Positions 44,259 to 56,437 are shown, counted from the first letter of the stretch. The stretch is 64,000 nucleotides of DNA from Prillingera fragicola (GCA_002335605.1 BEDY01000015.1:62001-126000), one strand, 5' to 3'. Notes: generated by a model from the letters alone, not told the origin. Numbers and translations are program-made.

Positions 44259-46094
44259 ATGTCTTCAACGCTACATAACCCACTTCCCATCTCGACTGGC
44301 AGCGACGCAACTCCAGCCGGCACTTCGACATCAGTGACCTTCTCCCCACCCGCGTCGACACCAATCACCTCCTCCCCTACACCAATAACCGCGCCGTACC
44401 CCAACATCCCCACCGAGCCGCACCCGACCCTCTCGGCGCGTACTTCCCAGGCAACGCTCACGCCCACTTCCTTGCCTGATGGGTGCAGCTATGGGTCGCT
44501 TGAAGGTAAAGGCGACGCAGAGGGCGAGAGGGTGATTTGGGTCGAGTTTCCGCCAGACTCGCGTGACAACCCGTTCTACTTTTCTCAGCGCCGCAAAGTC
44601 ACCATAACAGTGCTCGCGCTGCTGTACTGCTGGTATTGCTGTGAGTCGCCCTCCTGCAGGTCGCAGATAGTAGCTGACTCGAATACAGCGTGGACGGCCT
44701 CGGCCTACTCCATCTCGGTCACGGCCATGTGCGACGACATTGGCTGCACGACCACCGAGGCTCAAGCCGGTATCGCCATCTTTGCGTGGGCAGCAGGCAT
44801 CATGCCACTCTTTGCCGCGCCGATCTCTGAAGAATGGGGACGCAGGCCAGTGTACCTCGCTGCCTGCGCCGTGTTCTTCATCTTCAACGTCGTGCAGGCT
44901 GTCGCCAAGAACAGTGCTACAGCAATCGTGGCGCGCTTCTTCCTGGGTCTGGCTGGGTCGATTGGAACGTCTGTCGTCGGCGGCACCATGGCGGATATCT
45001 TTGTTCCTGCACACCGCGGCCTGCCGATGATGATCATGGGTGCCATTGTCTACTTTGGCTCAGGCATCGGTGGAGTCGTAGGTGCATACCTCGAGACGCG
45101 GCTCGGCTGGCGCTGGGTATGGTGGATGATGGTCATCACCTTTGGGGCCCTGCTGCCATTCTTCTACTTTTTCATGCCCGAGACGCGCTCCGAGCTGCTC
45201 CTTGCCCGCCGCGCCGCAAAGTTTCGCAAAGAGCGCGGCCTCGCCGACGGCGCAAGGTACATCGCCCGCGGGGAAGTCGACAAGGCAGCCTTCTGGACTC
45301 TGGTCCGCATCAGCCTGACGCGCCCAATCATCTTCCTGTTCACAGAGCCAATCGTCATGTTCTTCTCCCTCTGGCTCGCCCTCTCATGGTCAGTATTCTA
45401 CGTCCAGCTCGCGGGCCTGCCCTACATGATGAAAACAGTCTTTGGGTTCAACACTGTCCAAGTGGGCCTCGTCTACTTGACAACCTGCATCGGCGCCGTC
45501 CTGGGCTTCATCGGCGGCCAGTTTCAGGAACGCGTCTACCGGCGCAAAGTGGCCAAACGCGGCGTCGAAGCACGCCTGTACGCGCCCATGGTCGCCGGCG
45601 TCGTGTTTGTCATCGGCACGTTTATCACAGCGTTCACGGCCGTCCCGGGCGTGCACTGGATGGGCTCGGCGGTGGGGCAGGTCCTCTTCATCGCCGCCGC
45701 CATGACCATCTACGTGACGGCGTTCACCTACGTGTCCGAATGCTACGGCTCGTACGCTTCCAGCGCGATAGCCGGCCAGGCGTCCTCGCGCAACATGATC
45801 GGCGGCGTGTTTGGCTTTACGTCGACGAGAATGTTTGAGACCATGACCGTCCGCTGGGCTCTGGTGCTCATGGGCGCGCTGGGTACGGTGCTGGCGCTGG
45901 TTCCCTTTGTGGCATTCTTCTACGGCCCGGCTATAAGGGCCCGCTCGCCATACTCGTGTGCGTTGATGGCGCAGGAGAGGGAGGCAATTGATGGGGAGCG
46001 TGTGCAGCGAGAGGTTCGTGGCATGGGCATGGAAGGGGTTGGGGATCTCGAGGCGGAGAAGAATGAGGTGGGGAAGGAGAAGCAGGTGGCGTAG
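44259..46094 (+). CDS. MFS transporter, DHA1/polyamine-drug type
   Basis: Predicted 595 residues from exons 44259-44640 and 44689-46094. The 48-nt intron (GTGAGT donor, CTGACTCGAATACAG end) is a multiple of three without stop, so retention would insert 16 residues in the first membrane segment; splicing restores YCSWTASAYSIS. The first 110 residues are a Ser/Thr/Pro-rich cytosolic tail, then 12 membrane segments. MFS motif A is ISEEWGRRPVYLAAC. GGTMADIFVPAHRGLPMMI and LGWRWVWWMMVI are typical of fungal DHA1 exporters related to Tpo1-type carriers. Likely an H+ antiporter exporting drugs, polyamines or metabolites at the plasma membrane. The substrate is unknown. Confidence 0.88.
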   Translation: MSSTLHNPLPISTGSDATPAGTSTSVTFSPPASTPITSSPTPITAPYPNIPTEPHPTLSARTSQATLTPTSLPDGCSYGSLEGKGDAEGERVIWVEFPPDSRDNPFYFSQRRKVTITVLALLYCWYCCESPSCRSQIVADSNTAWTASAYSISVTAMCDDIGCTTTEAQAGIAIFAWAAGIMPLFAAPISEEWGRRPVYLAACAVFFIFNVVQAVAKNSATAIVARFFLGLAGSIGTSVVGGTMADIFVPAHRGLPMMIMGAIVYFGSGIGGVVGAYLETRLGWRWVWWMMVITFGALLPFFYFFMPETRSELLLARRAAKFRKERGLADGARYIARGEVDKAAFWTLVRISLTRPIIFLFTEPIVMFFSLWLALSWSVFYVQLAGLPYMMKTVFGFNTVQVGLVYLTTCIGAVLGFIGGQFQERVYRRKVAKRGVEARLYAPMVAGVVFVIGTFITAFTAVPGVHWMGSAVGQVLFIAAAMTIYVTAFTYVSECYGSYASSAIAGQASSRNMIGGVFGFTSTRMFETMTVRWALVLMGALGTVLALVPFVAFFYGPAIRARSPYSCALMAQEREAIDGERVQREVRGMGMEGVGDLEAEKNEVGKEKQVA

Positions 46095-46938
46095 ACTCCG
46101 GCGTAGAGTGCACACTTGCCTAGTGCTAGAATTACCATAGATACATGTATCGAGTACTGATCTCTTGCGTTCCTGTGCCGATGCATGCCGACGCCATCCC
46201 GGACGCTCGCTTAGCGTTCCTATTCACGAGTCAGACGCGGTCCAGTCAAAGTGGCTGGGCAAGTTGGCGTCGCGCCAGCGTCGCGCCTAGCACTCTGCTC
46301 GCCACGATGAGCAACACCAACTAGCATCGGCCTTACGATCACTTCATCGGCGACGTGTCATTGTTCGCGGGTTTCATGTCATCAAAAGGGAGCGTCATCA
46401 ACTGTCCAACCCCCATCAACAAGCCCATCTCCGCCGTGCGACCCAATCGGGTCCTCGGTGGTCAACGTCAGCTGCGCTTAGGACGTTTGGCCGCGGCAGA
46501 TCGGGTGCTCGGCGCCGGGGATCCGTCCCCATCCAGTAGCGTGCTCCATGTCTGGGGGATAGTCCTGCTCCAGCGCGTCTAAAGGTATACTCTGGGTGTA
46601 TCGTTTACGCCTAACTCGCCAGCAAGACTCACTTATCACTGCCACTTGCCGCCCGGGTCGGTCAACAGCAACGACCAGGTGGGACCCCACAGGAACAGAG
46701 AGCGAGAGATTACGGACCGAAGACCAACGCCAGCATCGCATTGTTCTCATGATCTCATAATCTCCTCAATGGCTGACTGTCCGGTGCCGAGTGGGCAAGC
46801 AACAGTTCCAGAGCAAGGGTGGCAACCAACCAACGCTGACAAGCGTGCACCCTCTTAGCTTGGTCTATATAAACCGAGGTTGCTAACGTCTTCTGTTCTT
46901 CTCATCCCCCTCTAACCTCACCCAAAGCAACAATAACA
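46095..46938. other. Intergenic region upstream of the amidase
   Basis: The 844 bp hold the 3' flank of the transporter and the amidase promoter. Only short frames are present. Confidence 0.5.
46866..46873 (+). promoter_or_regulatory. TATA box of the amidase gene
   Basis: TATATAAA lies 65 nt before the start codon at 46939, a strong match to the TATA consensus at a suitable distance. Confidence 0.55.
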
Positions 46939-48753
46939 ATGACAGCCGACTGGGAGAAGAAAGCCGCCGCCAAGCGCGCCTCGCGCGATGCCCTCCTCCC
47001 CAAGGACACGCTCCTCAAGACCCCTCCCCCGGACGACCAGCTCGACATCTCCATGATCCCCCACGACTGCGGCATTCTCAGCAAGGAAGAGCTCGAGATG
47101 ACCGAGCAGCCCAGCCTCACTGCCTTGCTCGAGGCTATTGCCAGCAAGAAGTGGACTTCGGAGCAGGTCACGCGGGCGTTCATTCGTCGCGCTAGCATTG
47201 CCCAGCAGCTTGTGAGTACCAACGATGGGCGGGGCTGACGGCAGACCAACTGCCTTACCGAGATTCTGTTTGACCAGGCAATCGAAAAGGCAAAGGCCCT
47301 TGACGCCGAGTACGCCAAGACGGGCAAGCTCAAGGGTCCCCTACACGGTCGTGAGTTGTTTCTCCTATCAAACCGGCACACCGAGCTGATAAGTAGTGCC
47401 CATTTCGCTCAAGGAGCAAATCGCCATCAAGGGTGTCGAGCGCAGCTTTGGCTTTGTGGGCTGGCTCGGCCGTGTGTCCGAGCACGACTCGGCCGTCACG
47501 ACTCTGCTGGTCGAAGCCGGCGCGATCCCCTTCTGCATCACCAACATTGCCCAGCACCTCGGCTACGGCGCGTGTGTCAACAATGTATTTGGCGAGACAG
47601 TCAATGCTTACAACGTGAGTCACCCCTTGCGTGACACAAACTGACAGCAGCGTAAACTGACTCCCGGCGGTTCGTCGGGCGGTGAAGGCGCCCTCATCTC
47701 GCTCCGCGGCAGCATGCTCGGCGTCGGCTCGGACATTGGTGGGTCGGTGCGTATCCCCGCCTCGTTCAGCGGCATCTACTCGCTCCGCCCGTCCTACCAG
47801 CGCTTCCCGTACGAGGGCACCTGCAACTCGCAGGAGGGCCAGGAGTCGCTCCGCTCGGTGCTCGGCCCCATGACTGCGTCCATTGACGGCCTGAAGCTCG
47901 CCTTCAAGTCTGTCATTGACGGCAAGCCGTGGCGCCTCGACCCCGTCGTCCTGCGCATGCCCTGGAGCGAGGACAAGTACAACCTCCTCGACCACGGAGA
48001 GGGCAAGAAGCTGTGCTTTGGCATCATGGTCGACGACGGCCACGTGCGCGCCGCGCCTCCCTACTCGCGTGCCCTCGACGAGGTCAAGGCCGCCATCACT
48101 GCGGCCGGCCACACGGTCGTCGAGTGGAAGCAGTACAAGGCTGCCGAGGGCTTGCAGCATTTCGGCGATGTGTGGTTCGCCGACGGCCACAAGGACTTGT
48201 ACGACACGCTCGCGCTGTCTGGCGAGCCTCGTGTCGGCCCCCGTGGCTTTGACGTGAGCGTCACCCAGACCGAGGAGGTGAGCGTGACCGACTACTGGAA
48301 GATTCAGAAGAAGAAGCAAATCTTCCTCAAGGCCCAGCTCGACCACTGGAACGCTACCGCCAAGGACACTGGCACCGGCCGCCCCGTCGACGCAATCATC
48401 TGCCCCATCATGCCCACTGCTCCCACCCCGCTCCGCGAGCTCCAGTACTATGGCTACACTGGATTCTGCAACCTCGCAGACTTCCCCGCAGCCGTCATCC
48501 CCGTCACCAGAGTGGACCCCGCCAAGGACCCCAAGGTCAAGCGCACCGACTTCCACTCGGACCTCGACAAGGAGTTCTGGGAGATGTGTAAGTTTTACTC
48601 GGACACGAGGGCGACGCTGACAGTGCAGACGACCCCGAGCTGCAGAAGAACGGACCCATTGGCGTCCAGATTGTCGGTCAGAAAGACGAGGACGAGGCCG
48701 TTATCCGTATGGCGGAGATTGTCGATGCCGCCCTCAAAAAGTCACGCAAGTGA
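46939..48753 (+). CDS. Amidase-signature family hydrolase (acetamidase/general amidase-like)
   Basis: Predicted 552 residues from exons 46939-47211, 47245-47350, 47397-47614, 47651-48587 and 48629-48753. The Ser-cisSer-Lys triad is intact: K132 in LPISLKEQ, S207 in TPGGSSGGEGAL and nucleophile S231 in VGSDIGGSVRIP. The spacings (99 and 24 residues) match those of FAAH. It hydrolyses small or fatty amides to acid and ammonia, probably in the cytosol. There is no signal peptide and no C-terminal allophanate hydrolase domain. Exon 4 could begin 3 nt earlier (CAGCAG acceptor). A TATA box precedes it. Substrate class is inferred from family only. Confidence 0.9.
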
Positions 48754-49435
48754 GCTAGTCGAAAGAGGATCAGTATGAGAAGTTCAGCAGTACTTTGCGA
48801 ATGCAATGCAGTGTCATAAATTGTTGCACCGGGAGTCAGTTTGATCAGACGACTCATAATATCATTATCATTCACCCTTTCTTACAGGATCGCCCATAGC
48901 CGCTGTTCACGAAAGCGTGCCACTGGCCACAATCCGTAGAGCTCCTCGCCAAGGGCACAACGGCATGCTTACCAGTCGAGGAAGTATAGGCTAGCCGCCA
49001 GATCATCAAGCGTAGGTCAGACTGGGCTACTCGGCCATGCTGCTGGGTCGAGCAAGCTGTTTCCTGCCAAAGTGAGACAATACTTAACCCATGGGACCAC
49101 TAAACGCCCGAGATCTGCGGCTGACAACAAACACCACAGCTTATGGCTTCACGCCCAGGCTGCGCAGCTGCTAGTGCACCAATCTCGAGGCTCACCCCTC
49201 CTCGAGCTCAAGACCGTAAGACATGGCCTCAAAGACGCATCAATTGAAACAGGCCATACCTGCACCGGCACGGCTGTTGCTTGCAAAAAAAAAGGACGAG
49301 TCGTGTTCAACTGCCTCGGCACTGTCGAACCCATGGCCCCGACCACCTATGCACCAATGCGGCCTATCATGGCCAAGAGCAGGACAGTTGACCACTTTGC
49401 ACTGACTGACTTGTCGACAGTGCATAAACTCACCA
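48754..49435. other. Intergenic region
   Basis: These 682 bp contain the 3' flank of the amidase and the promoter of the next gene, with an A9 run near 49287. Open frames lack family features. Nothing else was recognised. Confidence 0.5.
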
Positions 49436-50603
49436 ATGTCACCCAACGATCAGCGTCCTCGGCCCTCAAGGCGGCGTGCACATCATGGCCAGCAGACTGG
49501 CAGCCCGACACGAAGGCAAGTCCAGCGCCGCAAAGCATATCTAATTTTGCAGTCCCAATCGCCTTGTACCCCATGCACTCACGACACCTCTCCGCGCTCC
49601 AGCACCGACCATTATTCTGAGAGGCGGCTTTGAGCTCGACGGCCACATTGAGGAAATCGAGGAGCCACAGTCACAGCGTCTTGCGCGCAACCTGGTGTTC
49701 GAGGTGTCGCCGCAGCCGGGCACAGTCTTCCTCCCCCAGCAGTCACCAACCCATCACCAAACACAGCCTACAGCTCCACTCCTGCCCCAAGGTGATCTAA
49801 ATTCACGTCTGCGGCGAGTACACGAGCGAACACCAACCCCGCACCCGATTCGAAGCGAGCCACAAACCCCCTCCGTCTCCTACCACTACCCACCCCCCAT
49901 CTCCCCGAGTACGAGTGGCATCGACCCCCGCTCACCGGCGCGCCTCCGCACCCCGCCCCCGATCCACGACCTCCCCCTGCCATTCAGGACACTCGACGAC
50001 CTCTCGCACGCCGCCGCGGCAGTACTCTCGGTCGACGCCAGCGCCACCCTAGACGCCGACGACCTCCACATCCACCCCCACGCCGCAGTCAACTGGCCAG
50101 CGTTTCTCGACCTCGCGGCAGCCTACGGCGTTCTTCCAGTCGACTGGGCAGAGCGCATGGCTGAGATCGCCGAGACGTTGAGTCAGCGCCTGGACACTGC
50201 AAAGGAACGGTTTGAGAGGGAGGTCAACCGCATCAACCAGTGGTATGCCGTTACCCAGAGGCGGATGCAGCTCCAAGCTCTCACCGGCGGCGACGCGCAA
50301 GAGCCTTTCTCTATTGCGGCGGCTTCTCACTCTGGGGAACGGTCTGGACAGCCCCGTACCCGCGGCCGCCGACTTGATGATCACATCCCGCGCAGAGCAG
50401 CAGATATGCGCCGGGAAGGGTTCGAGGAGGACACACGGGTCAGGGCAGCGAGGGATGCTATGGCCGCAGCGTATGCTGCTGTCAAAGAGCAGTATGCGGA
50501 GGCTCGGCGGGTCAGGGCTGCTGAAGAGGCTATTGCGAGGTGGGAGGCTGGGGTTGCTGTTGAGGTGCTTGCTAGGGAGCAGATGCCCCCTGATCTTCTT
50601 TAG
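49436..50603 (+). CDS. Hypothetical protein with Pro-rich linker and C-terminal coiled coil
   Basis: Predicted 376 residues from exons 49436-49515 and 49553-50603. The intron appears to be of the GC-AG type: GAAG/GCAAGT donor, CTAAT branch and TTTTGCAG acceptor, 37 nt, keeping frame. The N-terminus is basic (MSPNDQRPRPSRRR). A short ordered segment APTIILRGGFELDGHIEE follows, then a Pro/Gln/Ser-rich linker. A region around NWPAFLDLAAAYGVLPVDW leads into a long Ala/Glu/Arg-rich helix with RFEREVNRINQWYAVTQRR and a terminal coiled coil. No family was recognised. The long C-terminal frame is convincing; the first exon is less so. Confidence 0.6.
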
Positions 50604-50751
50604 AGAGCTAATGCATTTGTATTTGTCTAGGAGGTCTATCGAAACCAGTACGGTACCGCTACAGCTTACACTGGCGTCAAGCATAACTCGCAAAGCTCTC
50701 TCGCCTCATGCTCACCATGTCGTGCCAGCCCCAGATGCGGACACAGCTCCC

Positions 50752-52493
50752 CTAGACAACATTGGATGGATAAGTAAACTCGGCCGGCGCCGCGGCGAGA
50801 TTCTCCTTGACAGTCCTACTACTAACAAACCTAGCAAAGTGCGCCCACGTCCCGCTCTTGTCATTTGTCCCACTACTCCTACTTCCGCCGAACGGGTGCT
50901 GTCCCACAATAGCCCCGGGCGTGCGCTCGTTGATGTACATGTTGCCAGCAGACCACTGCAGAATCTTGTCTGCCGTGCTGATCGCCGCCGGGTCAGTGGC
51001 AAAGATTGCGCCGGTGAGGGCGTACTCGGTCGTCGTGTCGATGAGCTCGCAGGTGGTCTCCCACGCGTCGTCGTCGTAGACGTACACTGTGACCACTGGC
51101 CCGAAGATTTCCTTGACCATGGTGACACTGTGTGGGTTCTCGGTGAGGATGATCGTCGGCTCGACAAAGTACCCCGTTGACTTGTCACCGTTGCCGCCAG
51201 TAAGCACTTTACCGCCCTCGGCCTCGGCTTGGCCGATCAGACCCATAATGTTGTCGAAAGAGCGTTCGGAAATGACGGGACCCATAAAACTGTCGTACTT
51301 GTCCACGGGGCCTTGCTTGATCTTCTTGGTCTCGGCGACAAACTTGTCCAGCCAGCCCTGCTCGTACAGCGAGCGGGGGAGGTAGAGGCGACCAAGGGCG
51401 GAGCACTTTTGCCCCTGGTACTCGAACCCGGCGCGAATAGACTGGATGATCGTCGAGTCGGTGTCGGCAGACGAGTGGATGAGATGGTAGCTGTTGTCAG
51501 CAAAGCCCTGCACAAGGACACATACTTTTTGCCTCCAGTCTCTGCAATAATACGCGGGTAGCCCCTGTACTTGTGCACATTGGCGCCAATCTTTGCCCAT
51601 AGACTACGCGCGACGGCCGACGAGCCGGTAAAGTGGAGGGCAGCAAAGTCGCGGTGCTCGATACACTGCTCGACAATGTCGACGTCGCCGGGCACAAACT
51701 GGATCACGTCCCCGGGCACGCCTGCCTCGAGCAAAAGTTTGTGTGTGAGATAGTTGGCGTACATGGCCATGGGGCTGGGTTTCCACAGTGCCACCCCGCC
51801 GAGGATGGACGGCACGGCCACGAGGTTGCCGCCGATTGCGGTAAAGTTGAACGGCGAGACGGCGAGCGTGAATCCCTCAATGGGGCGGAACTCGATCCGG
51901 TTGACGGCCTCGGACACGACAGTCATGGGCTGCTGCTTGTATCCGTCGTCGACAATCTGGACTGAGAAACGGAAGAAATCGGCGAGCTCGGCAATACAGT
52001 CGACCTCGGCTTGCCACACGTTCTTGCCCTGGCCGAGCATGGTAGCGGCCATGAGCTGCCACCTGTGCTGTCAGCCGAGTGCAGCGTAGAAAGCACTCAC
52101 CGGTACTTTCCACAAACGAGCTGCGCAGCACGCAAAAACACCATGGCCCGCTCATGCCACGGCGTAGCAGCCCACTTACGCTGCGCCTTGACACTCCGCT
52201 CAATAGCATCAGCCACTACCTCGGGGGTAGCAGCGTGGAAGCGCGCAAGAGGCGCCCCCTTGATGTCGTCGGGACGGAGCTGATCCATAAGCTTGCCGGT
52301 CTTGACCTCTTTGCCGCCAACGACGCAGGGGATCTCAATGGGCATGGCCTGTCTCATGTCGGCGAGGGCGGCCTCGAGCAGGGGACGTTCGGGGGAGCCC
52401 TTGGCATACTCGTACTGCCTGTCAGCGGTGCCGAGATAGGCAGCTTACAGAGGGCTCGTTATAAACTTTAGGAGGAACAAAGTGGTACGACAT
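50752..52493 (-). CDS. PUT2: Delta-1-pyrroline-5-carboxylate dehydrogenase, proline catabolism
   Basis: Predicted 544 residues from exons 52493-52449, 52414-52101, 52062-51526 and 51490-50752. Catalytic Cys328 lies in GFEYQGQKCSALGRLYLP and the base Glu in RIIAETGGKNYHLIHSSAD; the latter motif spans an intron, which validates the splice. EGFTLAVSPFNFTAIGGNL, ALWKPSPMAMYANYL and GQHPFGGSRSSGTNDKSG are diagnostic of eukaryotic P5CDH (ALDH4). It oxidises glutamate semialdehyde to glutamate with NAD+, the second step of proline degradation, in the mitochondrial matrix. A clear mitochondrial presequence is not obvious in the short N-terminus. Length matches the family. Confidence 0.93.
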
Positions 52494-54734
52494 GGTTGTT
52501 GAGAGTGCGTTTGATGCGACGGGCAGGTTGATGTCCATGGGTTTTGTGCAAGTGGGCACTGCGGGTGGAGGTTCACGCCGGGAAAGTTCGGCACTGTCCG
52601 GCAGCGACACGGCGCCAACGACCGGCGGGGAGCAGTCGTGGCGGTAGGCCGATGTTCCCCGGCTTCCTATGTGTCTAGAGGCTGTCATAAGCGTTTTGCC
52701 CAGAACAATGGGGTTTGACCGACTTAACCTTCTTTCGTGCATATGGGTTCGTCGTGTTAGAGAAGCTGATATGCTAGAAGGTGTTGAACATTCGTTTCCC
52801 AATTGAGCAATTCCTACCAGCATTCTTAAAGCTGTGGCCAGCCTGTGTTGATCTGACCTCAATTGATCTGGTCAATCATGAAGGCAAGACGGGCCAATAA
52901 GTCCTCGAGTGGCGCTATTGTCGACCAGGTCACGACCAAGTCTTTGGCAATCAACACCGCCGCATCCAATAGTACAGCAATGCTGGGAAGGAGGATATAA
53001 GGAGGATTAAGAACAATAGAGTTTGACACCGACGAGGTTAATCTTGTGCTGGGTCGCTGGAAAAAAAAAACAAGCTTTACTGGTATCAGTCTCGTCCCTT
53101 GTGACGGTCCTCTTGGCTCTGCTCACAACAAGACTGTTCACACTTCTCAGCAACAGATGTCGCCGCTCTGGTATCCAGTACCCGTCAATATCCACGTTGC
53201 ATCCTGCAAAGCCGAACATTGGCACTCAAGTCGGCCTCAGAACATTACCCACCAGTCCAGCCAACACGACCCGCCCTCAAAAAGCCTCCAAAGTCCCACC
53301 GCTTTCCCACCACTCCTCACACCGCTTACACCTATTCTTTGACACACATGCATGCCCCTCCAAGCCGCTTCCCGCATGTAGGACCAGTCAGAGCTATATC
53401 ACGTGATAGATGGACATCACGGTGCACACGGGGTATGTCACCCATCTGCGCCCCCTTGACCCTGAAAACCTCCGCTGCGCCCTGGGACCCCCAAACTTGG
53501 TCCACATTTGACATTATCTGTCCGGCCCCCTTGGTGTCGTGTGCTCTTCACAGGCTTGTAGCAGTGTAGGAGTACGCTGCTTGTCGGAGCAGTGAGACTC
53601 TCCAGCCTGCGGGAGGCGGTATTGCGGGTCAGCAGTGAGACGGGACTAGTGACGGACAAAGAGCCAAACGACGTGTGTGTATCCGAGATTGCCCTCAGCG
53701 GCAGGCAGTTGGCGGTTTAGGACACCGAGAGCAGGTCGTCCTGGCAACGTTTCCGCTCAGTGTGCTGCAAGATGTACGGTATTGTCTACGATTGCAGCGA
53801 CAGCCGCTTGCGTCTGGCCACTCGGCCCAGTTTCAGACTTTTGACGACATAATCGAGGCCCTATGCGCTGTCAATGCGTTCATCTCTGCAACAGCTGACG
53901 CCAGCGAGGAACAAGAGGCACAACGCATCCATGACCCAGTGCCCACGCCAAGTTACAAGGCCCACCAGCTGACCACCTGCATGCTTCGTCCCGCACAACG
54001 GGGCTGGAGTGCGCAATCCGCGACAGAAACCATAAACATACTACCTACCGCGTTCCGGTGCTGGACGCGCGAGAACGAATACACACGGCGAGAAGTGATG
54101 CGGGGTAAGCATGCATGTGTGTGCCTGTCAGTGGCCTTGGGAGGTTGAGATAATGCTTTGACGTGCGTGTGGATGCCACCGTGCATCACCTATCGCACAC
54201 TGCATGCAAGCTGCATGCGTAGAGCAGTGCACGAGAGGAAGAGACTGCAGAATGGGAGGTAGAGCGCAACATTCCGTGGCCGGTATGTTTGCCGGTATGT
54301 TAAACCACTGCCCACCAAGTTTGCCGGGTCAGATGTCATGTCAGTGACGCCAGGACGCGCATTCACAGCCCAGGCTCGGTAGTTGGTGATGCACGGATTG
54401 CCGTGTCTCGGCCGGTGTGCTCAGACAGTGTGCTCAGATGCTGCATGGTGTCGTGGGTGTCTACGTGATAAATGTCGTTGGTGCTCGTGACTGTGGCCAT
54501 GGTGTAATGAATGTGGGGGGATGATGCAGAGTCGCCGGTTGGTCGCCTCGTTGTCGTGGATGCGATTAATGACAACGACGGGCTGGGTCTCGCATGCAGC
54601 AGTCACTGCTGCATGGACGAGGCCGACTGGTGGTGGTCGTAAAGGGATGGTGGAGGGCATTCACCGCGCGATCGAAATGAACCAGCGTCGTAATAGTCTG
54701 GCTCGTTTCAACCGTTCACCGCGAAATTGCTCTT
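52494..54734. other. Gene-free interval
   Basis: This 2.2-kb stretch has an A10 run near 53060, a GGATATAAGG TATA-like site near 52993 and a duplicated GCCGGTATGTT at 54280-54301. No exon chain with family features was found on either strand. Confidence 0.5.
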
Positions 54735-55349
54735 CTACGCTGCAATCCAGTCGAGACTCGGCAGTGCTCCACTGGGATCAACAGCAAACCGGCCCAGCTG
54801 CGCTCGCGTAATGTTGCACTGGGCGTGGTGGCGTTTCCGCGGGTTGATAAAGCGGCAGTACCGGACGTCGAGGGCTGTGCGGGCGAACTCGTAGGCGGCG
54901 CCTAGGGGAGGGAAGGGGTGGCCTGGTGGTAGGCATGCAATGGCCTGGACGTCAGCTTGGATAACAGCCAGGGAGGGGCTTACCTCTGCGTAAGCTGCGT
55001 AGATGGCTTTGTCGGTCGTTGCTCGCCACTGAGCGAGGTTGGGCTTGTCTGCCGAGCGACTCCTGGACGCTGTCAGCGGTGCCCACAGTGACTAACCCAG
55101 TACGCACAATTCACCGGCACGGTCAAGCACTGCGAGCTGGAAACACAACTCGTCCACCTCGTGCCATGACCCCGCTACGTCGGCCTTGAGCCACAGCTTG
55201 CTGGCTGACCGCGCTGCCCAGGCAGTCTCGAGGCAAATGTCGGGAAAGAAGGGGCGGACGGCCACGCCAGTGCCAAACAGGCTACCGCCTGTGCGGGGGA
55301 ATGACCCTGCTTTGGGTTCAGCGAGTTCGAGTTCGCAGTGGGTGAGCAT
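54735..55349 (-). CDS. Hypothetical protein, 176 aa
   Basis: Predicted from exons 55349-55108, 55062-54984 and 54944-54735 (introns 45 and 39 nt). All joins keep frame and give ordered-looking sequence: MLTHCELELAEPKAGSFPRT, a helix DICLETAWAARSASKLWLKA, then SADKPNLAQWRATTDKAIYA, AAYEFARTALDVRYCRFINP and a short C-terminus SLDWIAA. The GTGCGT donor of intron 1 was chosen because it gives the sensible frame in exon 2. No family was recognised and no signal peptide or membrane segment is visible. Confidence 0.58.
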
Positions 55350-56437
55350 TGTTGCGCGTTGGTGATGGTGTAGATGACAAGAGGGGGTGGCTGCAGCGCC
55401 TGCTCGCCTTTAATTTATCCAAAGGCGAGGTCACGGCGTTTGATCTGAAGCAAGCCAACACACGATTCCGACTATAGAGAATCCATTTCCCTAAAGCCAC
55501 CCCCCGGCCATTGCGACTATTGCAAGCGGAAGCGATGGCGGCGGCGGTGACAGACTGATCAAAGCTTTGTACACACCACACGCCACCGTAATGTTGGGTC
55601 AGGGTTGGGTCAGGGCACGTCGCTGCCCTGAAATCATCCGCACCACATCAGCCACTCGCCCATGAACAGACCCTCATGATTGAACAACCATGCTGGATGC
55701 TGGGCAATGCACGCCGCTGGCTGGCTGGGGATTTCGTCTCGGACACTGTTTCGGACACTTTAACGAGTCCTCGCATGCTGCTGGGTGGTCAGGGCAGGGG
55801 CACTGCCAGGTGCAAGGTGCAAGTGTAGGGTGGCTAGGTGGCCAGGTGGCCACGAGGTACTGTAGGTAGCAAACGCTATTCGGCGTGCAACCAATGGGAC
55901 GGACAGCAACAAGGTTTGCGAGTCAAATCCACCAGCAACTGGAATCACTGGAACGAGCGCAAGAAGACTTTGCCAGTGGAGTGGGGCCCCGTTCGCAACT
56001 CGCTGTGCCCACTGCACCTTGCCACGCTCGCTGCACCTTGCAGCTTGCAGAAGCCAGTGCTGAGCGATGCATGGCCCGAGGCCAGTGCGACAGCAGACGG
56101 AGAGCAAGGGGCCTGTTGCTCATGTTCTCAAGGCGAGAGCTCAAGGTTGCACCACCTTTGCCCGCCACTTGATTGGTGGTCGCCCCCATCGCTGCGCCTT
56201 GGACCGGGGTGAACAGGCCTGCGGGCGGTGGCCCGGCGTGGACGAATCAAGTAGCAGTCGGTCAGTGTGGTCAGTTGGCACAGGCAAGGGTGGGTGGCGA
56301 TAACCATACAAGACAGAGCCGCGGCGCAGCGCGGGATCATACATGCACACAATAGCTACAGTTGAAAAAAACACACACAGGACCATTGGGTCCGAGCCGA
56401 CCACGTTGCCGATCAGGAGCACTGCTGCTGCTCACGC
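55350..56437. other. Intergenic region
   Basis: This 1.1-kb region has a GTTGGGTCAGG repeat pair at about 55594-55615 and GGTGGC-type short repeats at 55827-55852. No gene is supported. Confidence 0.5.

Noticed and set aside
46939..48753. The amidase as the missing allophanate hydrolase partner of the carboxylase
   Set aside because: It is over 30 kb away, lacks the C-terminal allophanate hydrolase domain, and looks like a general acetamidase-type enzyme.
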